From UBA7702 sp051866595 (lineage in GTDB: Bacteria; Bacillota; Dehalobacteriia; UBA7702), in assembly GCA_051866595.1 (NCBI GenBank), contig JBJDXI010000165.1, forward strand, positions 1-6,547: a stretch of 6,547 bases of DNA, read 5' to 3'. The notes under the pieces were generated by a model. The model had not been told where the DNA came from and did no database searches. It saw only the letters and a list, made by a program, of their open reading frames with translations. Position 1 is the first letter of the stretch, and the number at the start of each line of letters is the position of its first letter. Below are positions 5,687 through 6,547 of the stretch, piece after piece. The position numbers and the translations under genes are program-made.

Positions 5687-5735
5687 AAAAGAAAAGGGCG
5701 TGACATCGGCGATAGCCGCCGAAAAGTCACGCGCC
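5687..5735 (-). terminator. Compound terminator after TIM-barrel gene
   Basis: An outer stem (GGCG-TGAC at 5697-5704 with GTCA-CGCC at 5726-5735, two bases bulged) encloses an inner hairpin CGGC-GATA-GCCG (5707-5718). On the minus strand, TTTTCTTTT (5695-5687) follows. On the plus strand, TTTATTTTTT (5736-5745) follows as well, so it could also work in reverse, though no plus-strand gene needs it here. It separates the gene at 5745-6533 from the lipoprotein operon promoter. Confidence 0.8.
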
Positions 5736-5744
5736 TTTATTTTT

Positions 5745-6533
5745 TCAGACAATATCCTCCAAGGCCAGCAGACGGTCGGTCCGTTCTTTGGCCACTTTCA
5801 AGAAAGCGGCTTCTTCAGGATATTTTTCCTTGTCACAGACGAGCTCCATCGTATATGGAACATCGGTCTTTTTGAGATAAGGCGTCACCCGCGAGGCGAA
5901 GTCGATCTCACCGTCAAAGGGCACCCAGTGGCGATCCTTCACGCCGTCGTTATCGGAAAGGTGCAGCGCCGTCAGCTTATCGTAATGCTTCGCCAGCAAA
6001 TCGAACTGGCCTCTTAAATTGGCGTGGGAGGAATCAAAGCAGAAGCCCAGTCCCGCCTCGGGGAAGGCCTCCCACACCGCTTCCAGATAATCGGAACGCC
6101 AGGTGTTTTCAATGGAGAGCGTCACTTTATGCTCCTGAGCGAAGGGAATCAGGTATTCCACGCTTTTCAGCAGACTCTTGCCCGGCGGCGGCACCTCATC
6201 CCTTTCGCAGAGGTGAATCACGAGATTAAAGATCCCCTCTTCGGCGATTTCGCAGATGGCGTCACGGATCAGGAAAAGATGCTTTTCCCGGACGGCGCGG
6301 TCGTCGCTCCAGATAAAATTCTCATGGATATTGGCAATATGGGCGTTAAAGACTTCCAGACCGGCCTCCCGGGTCATCCGTACCATCTCCCGGCGGGAAT
6401 AAGGCTGAGGCCCCTCGTCATCCTCCCACCAGAGCATCAGGCCGTCAAAACCGGCTTCCGCAATCCATTCCAGCCGCCGGCGGAAATCGCTGAAATATCC
6501 GCACCAGCTGAACACACCTGTTTTTTTCTTCAT
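5745..6533 (-). CDS. Sugar phosphate isomerase/epimerase-like TIM-barrel protein (AP_endonuc_2 superfamily)
   Basis: A 262-residue cytoplasmic protein with the xylose isomerase-like TIM barrel shared by sugar epimerases and endonuclease IV. The substrate is not known. Visible strand-end motifs are FNAHIAN (62-68), VIHLCE (105-110), LSIENTW (139-145), GFCFDSSHAN (163-172), LHLSDN (190-195), DRHWVPFDGEIDF (200-212) and TMELVCD (228-234). The usual catalytic metal set is E142, D167, H191 and E230. H65, H107, H170, D200 and H202 also match the remaining endonuclease IV zinc ligands. The DNA-contacting loop of endonuclease IV is replaced by WWEDDEGPQPYSR (35-47), so a small-molecule substrate is more likely than DNA. 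The start at 6533 has AAGGAG eight bases upstream, at the very edge of the window, so its promoter and any upstream operon partner lie outside. A compound terminator follows the stop codon. Confidence 0.85.
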   Translation of the reverse strand: MKKKTGVFSWCGYFSDFRRRLEWIAEAGFDGLMLWWEDDEGPQPYSRREMVRMTREAGLEVFNAHIANIHENFIWSDDRAVREKHLFLIRDAICEIAEEGIFNLVIHLCERDEVPPPGKSLLKSVEYLIPFAQEHKVTLSIENTWRSDYLEAVWEAFPEAGLGFCFDSSHANLRGQFDLLAKHYDKLTALHLSDNDGVKDRHWVPFDGEIDFASRVTPYLKKTDVPYTMELVCDKEKYPEEAAFLKVAKERTDRLLALEDIV

Positions 6534-6547
6534 TGTTTTTTCTCCTT

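Overview
This window looks like chromosomal DNA of a Gram-positive-type anaerobe of the Bacillota (Firmicutes), most likely Clostridia or a relative. The reasons are strong AAGGAGG-type ribosome binding sites, consensus sigma-A promoters, intrinsic terminators, three small Cys-lipidated lipoproteins with N-termini and DUF4430 sequences of clostridial type, and base composition near half G+C. The exact genus cannot be read from the sequence. There is no sign of mobile elements, tRNA/rRNA genes or CRISPR.

Layout. Positions 1-123 hold no supportable gene. On the minus strand, 176-1885 encodes an ammonium transporter fused to a C-terminal PII signalling domain. It is driven by a perfect consensus promoter (2017-2045) and preceded by a leader of about 125 nt. 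That leader carries two terminator hairpins, each overlapped by a small hairpin with a hexanucleotide loop of A-x-x-G-x-x type, the signature of RNAs bound by ANTAR antitermination proteins. Divergently, 2214-3050 (+) is endonuclease IV (nfo), with its own promoter and ending at a bidirectional terminator (3059-3092). Converging on that terminator is a tightly packed minus-strand operon of three lipoproteins (5545 down to 3094). The first is a DUF4430-like plus beta-sandwich protein, the second a probable alpha/alpha-toroid protein, and the third a clear DUF4430 protein. Its promoter (5630-5657) is consensus and its short leader holds another attenuator-like hairpin. At the right end, 5745-6533 (-) encodes a TIM-barrel enzyme of the xylose isomerase-like/AP endonuclease 2 superfamily, closed by a compound terminator.

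How the parts work together. The amt-PII gene appears to be a self-contained ammonium uptake and sensing unit, controlled mainly after transcription initiation by antitermination. The lipoprotein operon resembles the two halves of animal transcobalamin/intrinsic factor (an alpha/alpha barrel and a DUF4430-like beta domain) split over separate surface lipoproteins, which suggests ligand capture at the cell surface; the ligand is not known. The nfo gene and the TIM-barrel gene are unrelated in operon terms but share a fold. The TIM-barrel protein keeps counterparts of all nine endonuclease IV metal ligands.

The most noteworthy items are the doubled hexaloop/terminator leader of amt, the PII domain that lacks the uridylylated tyrosine, and the split transcobalamin-like lipoprotein operon with its attenuated leader.
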